Origin: Stictocephala bisonia
Lineage: Eukaryota; Arthropoda; Insecta; Hemiptera; Membracidae
Assembly: GCA_035578905.1 (NCBI GenBank)
Contig: JAQJVL010000002.1
Coordinates: forward strand, 10,230,717-10,294,716
Length of the DNA: 64,000 nucleotides
Reading direction: 5' to 3'
Positions 46,566 to 58,256 of this stretch are shown here, piece by piece; the stretch's first letter is position 1, and each line of letters begins with the position of its first letter. The notes below the pieces were generated by a model, which searched no databases, had not been told where the DNA came from, and saw only the letters and a program-made list of their open reading frames with translations. The translations under genes and the position numbers were made by a program.

Positions 46566-47509
46566 TACGTTTTTCGTAAAATCCGAACCACAAAGGTTAG
46601 ATCACAATATATCAATGATATTTTCCTGTTATAGTCATAAATGAGTTCCAATGAGATCTTCAGCACTATTAATGGTATAAAACACTACGTACATAAACAG
46701 TAGCTGACGTGCTATTCCGGTCGTCCTATGAAAATGCTTTATTTAAAATAACAAATTAATTTAAAGAACAATAGTTTTGGCAAGTTTTTCGATAGTAAAC
46801 TATGTACCCGACAGAAACAGTCCGACATTACAGAGCTGTGACATAAAGTTTATTAATAACTGCAGCATCCGTGGATCCAGAGACGTGGCGAGCAAAAATA
46901 TTGTAATTTATTCTCCAGTTCTTGATGGCATTCCAACTGGAGAAATGTCAACTATTTTATTTATTTGAAGGAGAAAAATTATCACACGGTTGACATCCTT
47001 GTTGGACAAACAATGTAAATTGTTTAACTTGTTATTTATTGTTCTTGTTCAATGCTTTGTTTTTTTGTTTAAGTGATTGAAAAATGTTTTGAGTTCTTGA
47101 GTTAACTTTGTTTTGTATACTGTTATTCATTTTTTTTTTATTAGTTTATACTATCTTTGTCGAAGAATTATTTTAAAGAAAATAAATCTACTGGTATGTT
47201 GTTTTTACTAATTCTAAATAAGATTTTAAATTACACGTTTAAGAAAACGTTGTTTATTTGTATTTTAATGCAAAAAGTTACAATAGGATCTACTATTCAA
47301 AAGACTAATTTTAAATGAATAAGTTGTTCTTTTACATTTTTTTCGCTAAAATTGTGTTTGACATGTCGTTTTGAAGATATTGTAACGAAGGTTATTGATT
47401 GCGTAGCGTCTTTTTTATTTTAATATATTATGTGATATTCGTTATTAAAATTGTTCTAACTTAGAAAAGTATTTAAAATGAAAACGCCTAGGCAGACAAA
47501 TGTTCAAAT
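46566..47509. other. No gene recognised
   Basis: AT-rich; a 63-codon ORF at 46777-46968 has no recognised domain and sits in a slightly GC-richer patch, so a small exon cannot be excluded. Confidence 0.45.
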
Positions 47510-48560
47510 CTTTCCAGTGCAGTGTGTAAGACCTGTGCATGAAAGCCTTCGAAGCCTTCAAGTTAATGTACATGACTGTGCATGAAAGCCTTTAGAGTCT
47601 TCAAGTGCTGTGTTCAAGTCTTCAAGTCCTAAAGTGTTAGACTTATGCAAGAAAGCCTTCAAAGCCTTTAAGAGCAGTGTGCAAGACATATACAGGAAAG
47701 CGTTATATAGATGAATGTAGAACCTATGCAAAAAAACCTGAACATCCTTCAAATGCTGAATTTCATACATATATAGTAAAGGCTTCAAGTACTGTGTGTA
47801 CAATCTATGCAAGAAAGTCTCCAAAGTCTTTAAAGTGATGTGTGTAAGACCTATGCAAGAAAGCATTTAAATCTTTCAAGTGATGTGTAAGATTATGCAG
47901 GTAGGCCTTCAAAGCCATCAAGTGCTGTGTGTAAGATCCATGCAAGAAAGCATTTAAATCTTTCAAGTGATGTGTAAGATTATGCAGGTAGGCCTTCAAA
48001 GCCATCAAGTGCTGTGTGTAAGACCTATGCAAGAAAGCATTTAAATCTTTCAAGTGATGTGTAAGATTATGCAGGAAAGCCTTCAAAGCCATCAAGTGCT
48101 GTGTGTAAGATCTATGCAAGAAAGCATTCAAAGCCATCAAGTGCTGTACGAGAGCAGGAAAGCCTTCTAATTCATCAAGTAACATATAAGATTTACGCAG
48201 GAAAGCATTCAAAGCCTCTAAAGTAATGTGTGAAAGATTCATGCAGGTAAGCCTTCAAAGCCATCAAGTGCTGTGTGTAAGACCTATAAAACAAAGCATT
48301 CATATCCTTCAAGTGATGTGTAAGATATGTGTAGGCGAGCCCTATAATTCGTCAAGTCCTATGTAAAATCTATGCAGGAAAGCCTTCAAAGCCCTCAATT
48401 GCTGTGCGTAAGACTTATGCAAGAAAGCAGTCAAATCCTTTAAATGCTGTATGATATCTATGCAGGAAAGCCTTCTAATTCGTCAGGTCCTATGTAAGAC
48501 CTATGCAGGAAAGCACTCATACCCCTTAAGTGTGGTTTGTAAGACCTGTGCACAATAGGA
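47510..48560. repeat. Decayed array of about 43 bp (87-bp dimer)
   Basis: Alternating half-units, TATGCAAGAAAGCATT..AAATC..TTTCAAGTGATGTG and TATGCAGGTAGGCCTTCAAAG..CATCAAGTGCTGTGTG, give a near-87-bp dimer best preserved at 47850-48240. Outer units are diverged. Minus-strand ORFs of 102 and 145 codons with a 29-residue period are by-products. Confidence 0.92.
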
Positions 48561-49259
48561 TGTAAACAATCATGTAAGTTGTTTGAGTTGTGGAATCATC
48601 AAGCACAAAGAATAGTTATGCCAATCAACAGTTCATCCAACTACCAACGGTGGTGTAATCAAATTAATCAACAAACCTCAACATAAAAACTAAAATTTAA
48701 AATATATGTACAACCAATTTTATGTAAAAGCAAAAAGCGATAAATATTCTTTGCACACAGACATTTACTACGTTGCATGCGTCGTGCTGTATTTGCTAGC
48801 GCCATAATTATATTGGTGCAAGGAATAGAGTACACATGAAGGTTTCTCGAGCTGTGAGGAGATTATGCGTATCCATTTAGTGTTATTTATGTGGCCGAAC
48901 AAAGTGTATTTTAAGTTACACTGGTGATAAAGTAAATGGATGTTAGTTATATAAATTAGCGAAGTGGAAATGTAGGGGGGATGGGGACCGGTTCTGTGAG
49001 AACTGGAACTGACCTTCTCAATACCAACAACAATTTGCTTGTATAAGTAGAAACAAATACAGTCGATAAATATAATTATACCATCGATGTGATTGAATTA
49101 TATAATCAATATGGATAGCAAATTTTGTTCATTAAAGTTTGTAAACTCTGAGAACAGCTCAAGGACAGCTTATTATAATAAATAAAATGCTGAATATATC
49201 AGTATTTTATGGCAAGAGAGGAATGATCATATTTTCAATTTCATTTATAAATAGTTTTT
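48561..49259. other. No gene recognised
   Basis: AT-rich spacer; nothing supported. Confidence 0.6.
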
Positions 49260-49262
49260 TAA

Positions 49263-49600
49263 CTAGCATAATACGTGTTGGTACATATACTGTACAATTA
49301 AACGTCACACAACACAAATTTATTACAATATAAGCACAAAATGCATAAATATATTACAATACAAGTACAAAATGCAGAAATATTATGGTGATCGATTTCG
49401 GTGAACCACTTTTGTGAATCCCTCTGGTCTGAGAAAGGTGAGCGTGGTTCACCGAAATCGATCACCTTATTGTACTTATATTGTAATATATTTATGCATT
49501 TTGTGTTTATATTGTAATAAATGTGTGCATTTTGTGCTTATATTGTAATAAATTTGTGTTGTGTGACGTTTAATTATAATGTATATTTAATTTATCTAAT
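49263..49600. mobile_element. Head-to-head Penelope-type terminal repeats
   Basis: A minus-strand copy (49263-49410, truncated within the hammerhead helix II loop at GGTGAACCAC) abuts a plus-strand copy (about 49411-49600). Both carry CACAAATTTATTACAATATAAG-type sequence or its reverse complement, as in the 11.6-kb element. No ORF remains between them, so it is a solo inverted pair. Confidence 0.7.
49425..49467 (+). ncRNA. Hammerhead-like motif, family 1, core-damaged copy
   Basis: TGGT, then CTGAGAA (conserved G8 changed to A), A, GGTGA/TCACC helix II with loop GCGTGGT, GAAA, ATC/GAT helix III, C, ACCT (last helix I pair lost). Predicted inactive. Confidence 0.6.
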
Positions 49601-49649
49601 TATATATTTCAATTTATCTCACAAGGAAATAACCAGTTATTTCAGCACT

Positions 49650-49985
49650 GGTGGCTCAGCGCTGTAATCCAGCTACGTGGGGATTCTAGGCGATAGGTTC
49701 TATACTCGATATTATTAATACTGACACAGATTTCCATCAATGTCTGGGGTTCCCATGTTGGGTGGTAGTCAGGGTCCGGATGTTGTGTAGGGAAGATAAC
49801 TGTGTATCAGGCTTGTCAATTAGCTGAAAATCAGACCAACACTACGTGGTTCAGATTCAACGTGAAGCTGTAAGTCTCTTAGATGTCTCCTTGCTATTAG
49901 CTCTAAATAAATTGCTCTTTCGAAAGAACGGTCAGCTTAGTTAGCAACAATGACTACACTTATCTACACTCATTTAATAATCATA
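49650..49985 (+). mobile_element. SINE family 2, near-complete copy
   Basis: Box-A-like TGGCTCAGCGC (49652-49662), then TGTAATCCAGCTACGTGG and box-B-like GGTTCTATACTCG (about 49696-49708). The body has CATGTTGGGTGGTAGTCAGG and GGATGTTGTGTAGGGAAG, then GTCAATTAGCTGAAAATCAG. The tail is CTTAGTTAGCAACAATGACT plus ACACTTATCTACACTCAT. The head suggests a tRNA-derived pol III promoter. Confidence 0.7.
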
Positions 49986-50944
49986 CAGTGTTCACTGTAA
50001 CTCATTACAATAATAAACAGAAACCATACAGTTGAAATATAACAGCATGTTTTTAGCCCTCTGCTAGCAATATTGTAGCTTTGCTAAAGGCCTATCGGCT
50101 TTCCAGCGGTTGCTTAGCAGGTTGGTAAACGGCCACCTTAAGCAATTTGATAGTTTTATTGAAGTTCACTGAGTAAAAACGTGATAAAATTATATAATTC
50201 CACATAAACATAAAAAAAGAGTAGATTCTGGAAAGGGGGATTTTATGGGCAAAATGGTCGATTGGAAATTGTCGATAGTCAATTGTTGGAAATTCGATTA
50301 TTTGTGGGAATTGGATGGTTGGTAGAGGAAAAAAGAAGAAGTCTTTAGGATAGTGAGTGGGAGAATGGAGTTGATGATGACTGGAAAGTGGTGTTTGATG
50401 ATTGAAATTATCTTATGAGGTTGGTAAAGGGGTTATAAAATATATGTCGATTGTTGCGTTATTGAATCGTTGCAACTATCACCTTACAGATAAATGGAAA
50501 AAAAATTATATTGTAGCAGAGTTTGATTTATAAATTTAAAAACAAAGAAATAGAAATCACATAACATTCTGTGGTTGATAAGAGTTTCATATTTAGAATT
50601 TTTTTGTTTAAATAAAAAAAAGTATGTGTTGTTTCCAAGGGGTTATCTGGAATATACGATTACAGTTCAGAGTATTTTATTGATTAATAGATTGGTTAAG
50701 AGTTGATTAATAGATTATTAATAATTAAGATTAGTAGTAGAATGGGTAGTGTATTTAGGAAGAATCAGTCCTCCCACCCACCTTGTACTCATAAAAAACT
50801 AGCAGTTGTGTATATAAACAAAATCAAACTATTCTCTAACTTGCTTCTCTTTTACAGGCTCAACTCAGTCCTCATAAAAAACTCATTTAGTATACTTCAG
50901 TTATGAGTATGAAGCATTTTACTTTACGGCTGTAGCCAGGATGT
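49986..50944. other. No gene recognised; G-rich degenerate repeat
   Basis: At 50240-50330 a G-rich tract with GATTGGAAATTG and GAATTGGATGGTTGGTAG. It may be a reverse-oriented, decayed relative of the 20-bp repeat at 61.2-61.7 kb. The rest is unremarkable. Confidence 0.4.
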
Positions 50945-51286
50945 ATCGTGGAGATGGCGTTGCTATATACTCTAAATCAAACCTGAATTCATTCATTGTA
51001 CTTCGCTCGGATACTTCCCAATATGAGTTCATGTTTTTCGACACATGTCCTTGTCAGTGTTTGTTATAGGGCACCTCATCTTTGGTATCTGGCAGAACAT
51101 GAAGTAGCACTGATAGACCTATTGCCTCGCTACAGACATGTCATTGTCATTGGTGACTTCAATACTGACTTACTGGGACCACTTACTTACGTCAAGAGTT
51201 TCTTAACAAATATTTCAATCATTTATCATGGCTATACTGCCACTAAAAGCTACTCATCACACTTCTACAACCGACACTTGGCTTGA
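50945..51286 (+). pseudogene. LINE endonuclease domain fragment
   Basis: The first frame reads RGDGVAIYSKSNL, the conserved R.GGGVAIY element of the endonuclease middle, and runs to a stop near 51065. After a frameshift near 51050 the next frame gives VCYRAPHLWYLAEHE and then VIVIGDFNTDLLGP, the GDFN catalytic motif, followed by a degraded TATKSYSSHFYN block. The first catalytic Asn/Glu motifs lie upstream of the recognisable part and are missing. Confidence 0.8.
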
Positions 51287-51467
51287 CGTCATGGTGGTTT
51301 GTGACCCTGACCTAAGTCGCATATCACAGTCAAGTTCCAGCTCCTGGACTTTCAAAACAAGACCTTATTTTCTGTGTTTACAACCTTCATTCTCATAAGC
51401 AGAGTGCCAAATTTGTCCAATACAGAGATTACAAAAGATTAATCTTGATTCACTTATCTTTGATGCA

Positions 51468-51962
51468 ATGTCCCTTCCATGGAATTATATTCTTCAACTT
51501 ACCAATATTGACACAATGGTCAATAATTTCAACGTATTTATGAACTATCTTCTTGATCTTTATACTCCGCTTATAAAAAAAAAAAAGGATTACAAAAAGG
51601 CCCACACAGATCAAATACGTAGGATGCAAAAGCAACGAGATGCAAAAATGATGGCAAAAAGATCTAAGTGTGCCCGTGATTGGGATGCGTATAAGAGATT
51701 AAGAAACCAAACCCAGCAACAGATCCGTAACTATAAAATTAGACATTATTACCGATCATTATCTGACAAGAAAAAGTCTACTAAATCACTCTGTTTAAAA
51801 GTTAAGGAGCTGGGGATTGGGAAGTCACACTATACTGTTTCCATCAACGTCAACCTTGATGTTATTAATGATTATTTCACAAATATTCCTGTTGATTTAT
51901 CAAAAGCCAACATTTACGTCAATGAACTAACCAGTTCTCTTTTTCATAGGCCTTTCCATTAA
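51468..51962 (+). pseudogene. LINE linker between endonuclease and RT
   Basis: 164 uninterrupted codons. They include the usual NYILQLTNIDTMVNNFNVF / YTPLIKKKK pattern that follows LINE endonucleases, then a strongly basic helical stretch (DYKKAHTDQIRRMQKQRDAK, YKRLRNQTQQQIRNYKIRHY). This is the RT-proximal region that binds RNA in related elements. The readable relation probably begins earlier, near 51405 (FVQYRDYKRLI), before an apparent break. Confidence 0.75.
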
Positions 51963-52020
51963 TTTTCATTCGTTTGGCTACTGATGAAGATGTGCTAAAG
52001 TCTTGAATTGAACAACCAGT

Positions 52021-52940
52021 AACGCAGTCGGAGCTGATAGTATTCCAATAAAATTCATAAAACTTACCCTACCCGTTACACAACCAATCATTACAGCTAT
52101 ATTTAATTTTTCTTTATTTTAGCTACTTTCCTTGGTGCCTGGAAGTCTGCTATTGTTGAACCATTACCTACAATTTCAAATCCTCTATCTCCCTTTGATT
52201 TAAAGACAATAAGTATTATTCTCGCCACGTCCAAATGCCATGAGAGAATTTTTCATAAGCAAATGTATGATTATCTTTCAAACAGTAAATTAATATCTAA
52301 CTTCCAATCTGGCTTCCGCCCTTATCACAGCACTACAACAGCCCTTCTGAAAATCACCGATGATATACGGCATGCAATGAACAAGAGTAATCTTTCGATA
52401 CTAACACTTTTTGACTTCTCTAAAGCTTTCTAATGCGTTTACTTTCCTTTACTCCTAATGAAACTTAAGAATATGGGTTTTCTTATAGCTGTGTGGACTG
52501 GATCGGGTCGTCGCCAGTGTGTGCGTACTGGAGAGGGCACGTCCGGATGGAAACCTGTGATCAGAGGTGTGCCACAGGGATCCGTCTTGGGACCTCTGCT
52601 TTTCTTACTTTACATTGATGATGTAACATCTGACATATTATTCTCTAAATATCACTTTTACGCTGATGACTTACAGATTTACCAACATTTCCGTATTGCT
52701 GAGTCCCACCGAGCGGTTTCACAAATGAACCTTGATATTGCTGCAATAGTTGCTTGGGCTCAGAAACATGGACTAATGTTAAATGATAATAAAACCAAGA
52801 CTATCCTTACTGGATATTTTAGACTACTTCGACAAATCAATTTCACTGACTTTCCTAAACTGAGACTAAATGACAATAATCTCGACTACTCCGACATTGT
52901 AAAGAATCTAGGACTTGCTATAACCAACACTTTGGTTTGA
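52021..52940 (+). pseudogene. LINE reverse transcriptase domain
   Basis: 52021-52117 encodes NAVGADSIPIKFIK (RT0/1). After a frameshift, a single frame from 52128 to 52940 holds WKSAIVEPLP, FQSGFRPYHSTTTALL, LTLFDFSKAF (motif A, first catalytic Asp present), then one TAA at 52431. It continues with RGVPQGSVLGPLLFLLYIDD (motif B) and YADDLQIY (motif C, YADD at 52659-52670). The full catalytic triad is therefore still written in the DNA despite the stop. Preservation suggests a fairly recent insertion. Confidence 0.88.
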
Positions 52941-53149
52941 ACTGATCATGTTACGTTGGTATGCAGTAGGGTGTTTTCTGGTATTCACAGTTTTAAATTG
53001 TGTCCTGTCTGCAATTTTCTGTTAAGGTGATGCTAATAAAAACTCTGGTTCTGTCTCAACTACTGTGACGTGGGTTCAATGACATGACTGTTAAGCTCTC
53101 AGACAAGCTTCAAAGAGCACATAGCTACTGAATTAGATTTATATTCAAT

Positions 53150-53415
53150 TTAAGACGGGAGGACCATTTTATTCTACTCTTTAAACAGTTAGGGATGCTC
53201 ACACTAGGTTTCCTGAATATTGTCCGAGTGTTTCAAGTTCATCTCCGATATCAGCACTAGAAATACACGTCAGGGAGCCTCCCTACTATCAGTGCCCATT
53301 CATTACACCACTCTCTATAGCAACTCTTTTACTACTTCTGCTTGTCATTTATGGAATTTACTCCCTGATAACATCAGGAACATTTATAAGCACGCTCGTT
53401 CGGGTTGGAGGTAAA
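53150..53415 (+). pseudogene. LINE C-terminal block
   Basis: Encodes FKFISDISTRNTRQGASLL, PIHYTTLYSNSFTTSACHLW, then NLLPDNIRN, the RTR / SFTVSACxLWNxLPxxIR signature at the end of jockey/CR1-like polyproteins. It stops at GWR near 53413 before the final helix. A similar segment occurs at 63620-63715. Confidence 0.8.
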
Positions 53416-53740
53416 GGACCTGCTTCTGCGAGGCCTGTAGGGGTGGGTGGGGGTTGTGGTGGTTGTGGTTCATGAGTGATTAGTATGCGTATGAATGTAT
53501 AATATTAGAAATTATTAACTCTGAATATCGATTTATGTCTATAATATTTTAATATCAGTAATGTTGTTTTGCCATTTTTATCAACAAAATGTTAGATATA
53601 AGTAATTGCTTTTGTTTTAGGATATAACTTATAAGTAGATATTTAAGAAACTGTAGAATTTACTGTATATATTTCATATAGTTAAAAAATGTTTTTTCTC
53701 GGGAATAAGGTTGAGTTGAAATGAAAACTCCGCCTGAAGA

Positions 53741-54184
53741 CATTTTTCATTTCATTTCCTAGTTGCTAGTTGCGCCTCAACATACCTTACTAATGAGGGT
53801 TATGTAAAAATAGTAAGCCTACAGATATTTTTAAAACACAAAATTTGTCGATCTATGTTGACACACTATAAAGGTATTTAATTCCTAACAATGTAAAATA
53901 TTGAAGGTATTTACTTGGTATTTTAGGTTTATATAGAAAACTGCTTGAATTATTTTAATACAGTTAAAAAAACTATTTGTTTATTGCATGAGCATTTTAT
54001 AAATGTTATAGAAATCGAAATTCTTTTACTAAAACATTCCACTCACTCTTATATCGAATTTTAATTTACTATTTTTTTCAGTAAATAAAAACTTCTCCCC
54101 ACCACAATGTATGCACAAATTTATTATTAATAAGACTAAAGCTCAAAAAACACATTACATGAATAACACCAATTCCTGACAAAA
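53741..54184. other. No gene recognised
   Basis: AT-rich flank of the LINE; nothing supported. Confidence 0.6.
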
Positions 54185-54225
54185 ATTGAGTGTAGTCTGG
54201 TTACTAATATCAGATGAGTCTCCGA
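54185..54225 (-). mobile_element. SINE tail fragment
   Basis: On the minus strand it reads TTAGTAACCAGACTACACTC, the tail shared by SINE family 2 copies. Nothing else of the element is visible. Confidence 0.4.
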
Positions 54226-54754
54226 AGTCCAGATTTCAAAACTAACTTAAAATTGAAACCCTTGAAATATAATTTATTGCATAATCAGTTCTGATAAACC
54301 AGCCAGAATATTTTTCCATAACAGCATGCATAATTAATTGAAGTACGTTTTTTGTCGTTTTCTGTGTATTTTTTTCAATAAGGTATAGTTGTTTTCCTTG
54401 GTTTAGTCTTACAAATATTTTCCTCATGCTTTATAAAAAATATCTTACGCAATCCTGCATGGTATGAAACATGTTCTTTAAACATATTTAAAAATTTTTA
54501 CGACACACATTTTATACAAAGTCAATTTTTTTAACGTCATATTCACTACATTCACAACAGAGAACTATTGTCAACTGTAACAAACTCAGCGTTTCAGTAA
54601 TATTTTTTCTTGGTTATAAAATAATTTCTTTGTAAAAATTACAGAGTAAAAAATCATAATACTTTAATATTTTATTTCAGTAATTTGTATCACTTGTATT
54701 GTGTTGGTAGATTAGGGTAATTACCATCAAAAGGGAAGAGATTCTTTTGGAATT

Positions 54755-54835
54755 AATTTTGGTCTAAAGATACGTGGTTTACTGAAATAAATCACTTTAA
54801 TGTCTGTATCTTCTTGTATTATATTACACTAGCTG
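54755..54835 (+). mobile_element. Decayed Penelope-type terminal repeat
   Basis: TTTTGGTCTAAAGATACGTG, GTTTACTGAAATAAATCAC and later TCTTGTATTATATTA align by eye with the hammerhead-bearing repeat at 11850-11950. The core has lost G5 (CTAAAGA) and helix II. Confidence 0.35.
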
Positions 54836-54857
54836 AGAGCGCTTGATTCGCTTTGGG

Positions 54858-54931
54858 GTGGTTCTCCAAGTTTGCGCACCATTCCCTCCGTGGTTCTCCA
54901 AGTTTGCGCACCATTCCCTCCGTGGTTCTCT
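54858..54931. repeat. 32-bp tandem duplication
   Basis: Two perfect 32-bp units starting GTGGTTCTCC (54858 and 54890) plus a partial third. Confidence 0.95.
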
Positions 54932-56306
54932 TTAAACCATTTCATCAATATAACATCTCAGCTTACTTCCGTTCATCTAGATAACAAGTTTTATAGCCTA
55001 GAATATCCTATAAATCTACTTTTGGGCGTTGCAAAGTAGTGCAATCATCTCAGACTTAGTTGTAATGACATTAAACATTTCAGAATGAACACCAAATCGG
55101 CCAAGCTTTTGTGCCATGTTCATATTATTTGTATCAGCTTTTTAACATACACTATTAAATTAAATTAATAATAATAATAATATTTACATCTCAACAAATA
55201 TATATTATGAATACAAGAATACATAATTTGGCACAACATTGCTAATACATAAACCAAGATAGACTGAAAATAAACAATACAAAAAATAGAACTTAATTAC
55301 ACATTCGTAATGACAAGAAATACATACATAGTAAAAAATTCTACCTTATCCTTTATACATATACATTTTTTAACCAACAACAGTTAAATTCAAAATTTTA
55401 AAGCAATAATTTAACTTGCAAGGCAAATCCTGTTGGGAAGTTTTACCAATTTTGCAAAAGTGATTAAACAATTTTATAACACCTATTACTATAAAATTAA
55501 AGCCAATATTAATCTTATGCAAAAAATGAAACGTTGAGGGGCTTCTCGTACCTCTCAGGAAAGGAATTTCGAGATATCCAGTAAGGTACCAATGATAAAA
55601 AAGCTAACATTCCTCCGAATGTCATCAAAATCTGTTGTATTTCCCAAGATTCTGTACTGAGTGAGTACTGTACATAGTTTTTGGTTTTTATTTATTAAAA
55701 TTACACTTTTATTTTTTAAGGTTTCTATTGCCTTAGTTTCTACTAAGTTTAAATTATATAATATCATCTTTGGAAATTGGTTACTTTTTAGTTCAACTTA
55801 AATGAACCCTTCATCTTCTATCTTCATCAGGCTTTGTAAGTGAGGTTTAAGATGTATATATTCTTGTAAACCTAAACATCCTAATTTGTCGTCGATCTTC
55901 CTCTCTCCACTGGCAGCTGCTTACATCTATGTAATTCCATCTATCCAAGAACCTAAAAAAATTGTGCCAACAAATATCTCATATGAGATGATGATATTTT
56001 ACAAAAGATTGTCCCTAAAACTATTTTATTCTACTTTAAAGGAGTCTGTGGCTCCGCACTTAAATATACCGACGTCATCCGACTTAGGAACCATAATTTT
56101 GAACAAATAAAGTTTTAAATATATGGCAATGTTTATGAGTGCAGTCACAACATATACGCAACCTGTGAAAATCATCCCTGAGGGACACCAACATCGTTAT
56201 TCAAGAACATATTTTTGAACTTACAATATTTATATTAACCAAAACTGCTAATCTGAAGTAGTTATTTATAATTTTCTATATTGTTATGAGCTTGATTGTT
56301 ACTAAG
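54932..56306. other. No gene recognised
   Basis: AT-rich, with two ORFs of about 70 codons (55555-55767 minus; 55886-56110 plus) without recognised domains. Confidence 0.55.
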
Positions 56307-57588
56307 CACCATCACCATCATCATGATTGAAGTCCTGCCTTCAAACAGGTCCTGTTGTTCAGACAGAACCTTGGTAACACCATCACCATCATCATGATTG
56401 AAGTCCTGCCTTCAAACAGGTCCTGTTGTTCAGACAGAACCTTAGTAACACCATCACCATCATCATGATTGAAGTCCTGCCTTCAAACAGGTCCTGTTGT
56501 TCAGACAGAACCTTAGTAACACCATCATCATCATCATGATTGAAGTCCTGCCTTCAAACAGGTCCTGTTGTTCAGACAGAACCTTAGTAACACCATCACC
56601 ATCATCATGATTGAAGTCCTGCCTTCAGACAGGTCCTGTTGTTCAGACAGAACCTTACTAACCACTATCACCATCATCATGATTGAAGTCCTGCCTTCAA
56701 ACAGGTCCTGTCGTTCAGACAGAACCTTAGTAACACCATTACTATCATCATGATTGAAGTCCTGCCTTCAGACAGGTCCTGTTGTTCAGACAGAACCTTA
56801 GTAACACCATCACCATCATCATGATTGAAGTCCTGCCTTCAAACAGGTCCTGTTGTTCAGACAGAACCTTAGTAACACCATCACCATCATCATGATTGAA
56901 GTCCTGCCTTCAGACAGGTCCTCTTGTTCAGACAGAACCTTAGTAACACCATCATCATCATCATGATTGAAGTCCTGCCTTCAAACAGGTCCTGTTGTTC
57001 AGACAGAACCTTAGTAACACCATCACCATCATCATGATTGAAGTCCTGCCTTCAGACAGGTCCTGTTGTTCAGACAGAACCTTACTAACCACTATCACCA
57101 TCATCATGATTGAAGTCCTGCCTTCAAACAGGTCCTGTTGTTCAGACAGAACCTTAGTAACACCATTACTATCATCATGATTGAAGTCCTGCCTTCAGAC
57201 AGGTCCTGTTGTTCAGACAGAACCTTAGAAACACCATCACCATCATCATGATTGAAGTCCTGCCTTCAAACAGGTCCTGTTGTTCAGACAGAACCTTAGT
57301 AACACCATCACCATCATCATGATTGAAGTCCTGCCTTCAAACAGGTCCTGTTGTTCAGACAGAACCTTAGTAACACCATTACCATCATCATGATTGAAGT
57401 CCTGCCTTCAAACAGGTCCTGTTGTTCAGACAGAACCTTAGTAACACCATCACCATCATCATGATTGAAGTCCTGCCTTCAGACAGGTCCTGTTGTTCAG
57501 ACAGAACCTTAGTAACACCATCACCATCATCATGATTGAAGTCCTGCCTTCAAACAGGTCCTGTTGTTCAGACAGAACCTTCCACCAA
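56307..57588. repeat. 71-bp satellite with higher-order structure
   Basis: About 18 units of 71 bp (CACCATC starts at 56307, 56378, 56449, ...). Each has a (CAT)n-like CACCATCACCATCATCATG stretch followed by GAAGTCCTGCCTTCAAACAG. CCTG..CAGG and CTGTTGTTCAGACAG form small stems. A variant unit (CTTACTAACCACTATCACC, 72 bp) recurs 427 bp apart at about 56655 and 57082, so a six-unit block was duplicated. ORFs here are artefacts. Confidence 0.97.
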
Positions 57589-57761
57589 ACCTCCCTGTAG
57601 CATGCCATTCTCTTGGTTCTTTCATATTTTTCTGCTACTTATGTATCGTCTATATCCGCTATCTTCTTCATCCCTTCCTCTCTTTCTCTTCACCTTTCCC
57701 TAAACCATTTGTCAAGTAATTTTCAAGCCTGATTTAGAACAGTTTGATCGAGGCACAGATA

Positions 57762-57955
57762 AACAGGAAACATGGGTCGCTTTCTTATGGCCACAGCGAT
57801 ACCTAAGTGGCAGTTTTAAATAGAATCCAACTAATTTTCACCTTTATTCATCTGGAGTAATAATTACTACGTTTATCTTTGAGGATTTGGAGCTATAAAG
57901 GGAGGAAGACATGGAAACTTGAGAAATAACCACTCGACACACGTTTGGATGCTAT
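57762..57955 (-). repeat. Dispersed repeat R250, copy 3
   Basis: The reverse complement matches 13095-13372: CGAGTGGTTATTTCTCAAGT, CTCCAAATCCTCAAAGATAA, AGTAATTATTACTCCAGATG, CTGCCACTTAGGTATCGCTG, CCATAAGAAAGCGACC. Confidence 0.7.
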
Positions 57956-58256
57956 ATCTGTTCCTTTCTTCCCTGTCGTGGAGGAAGAGTTTCATCTATT
58001 ATTTATACAGATTGCATTCCAGATGGAATGAGATCTAAGTAGCGTTATTAATCAACGCCGTGATATTATTTATAGGAGGCTGTGTCCCTGGGTCGTGACC
58101 GCAGTTCACGCGTGACACGACCCGCCGCCTGGAGCCACGATACACTCTCCGTACTCCATCGGGCCTTTCTACTGTTACATGATCTACTTTCTCCAGTAAT
58201 TAGCCGGCTTTTGGTTACGTCAGGCCGAATCAGCTGGAACATAGAGGTCACAAGGG
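57956..58256. other. GC-richer segment with short hairpin
   Basis: 58080-58170 is GC- and CpG-rich with GGGTCGTG (58091) and CACGACCC (58117) as inverted arms. A 62-codon ORF and an antisense one overlap here without recognised domains. Confidence 0.45.

Larger units (their letters stand above)
50945..53740 (+). mobile_element. Non-LTR retrotransposon (jockey/CR1-like), defective
   Basis: Domains in correct order on the plus strand: apurinic-type endonuclease (50945-51290), linker (51390-51962), reverse transcriptase (52020-52940), C-terminal block (53150-53415), then a 3' UTR to about 53740. Lesions are frameshifts near 51050, 51290, 51965 and 52115 and a stop at 52431. ORF1 and most of the endonuclease N-terminus were not found upstream, so it is 5'-truncated. 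The end near 53740 has CATTTCATTTC repeats rather than a clear poly(A). Confidence 0.85.

Noticed and set aside
47558..48242. Minus-strand ORFs of 102 and 145 codons with a 29-residue repeat
   Set aside because: They follow from the near-87-bp repeat period; units are decayed and no protein features are visible.
28684..48560. Shared 87-bp period of the 28.7-kb and 47.5-kb arrays as evidence of common origin
   Set aside because: The unit sequences do not align in either orientation, so the equal period is taken as coincidence.
55824..55830. CTGATGA on the minus strand as another hammerhead
   Set aside because: No GAAA at a suitable distance and no helix II pairing.
56568..57180. Two near-identical 61-codon ORFs as a duplicated gene
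   Set aside because: They are readings of the duplicated 427-bp block in the 71-bp array.
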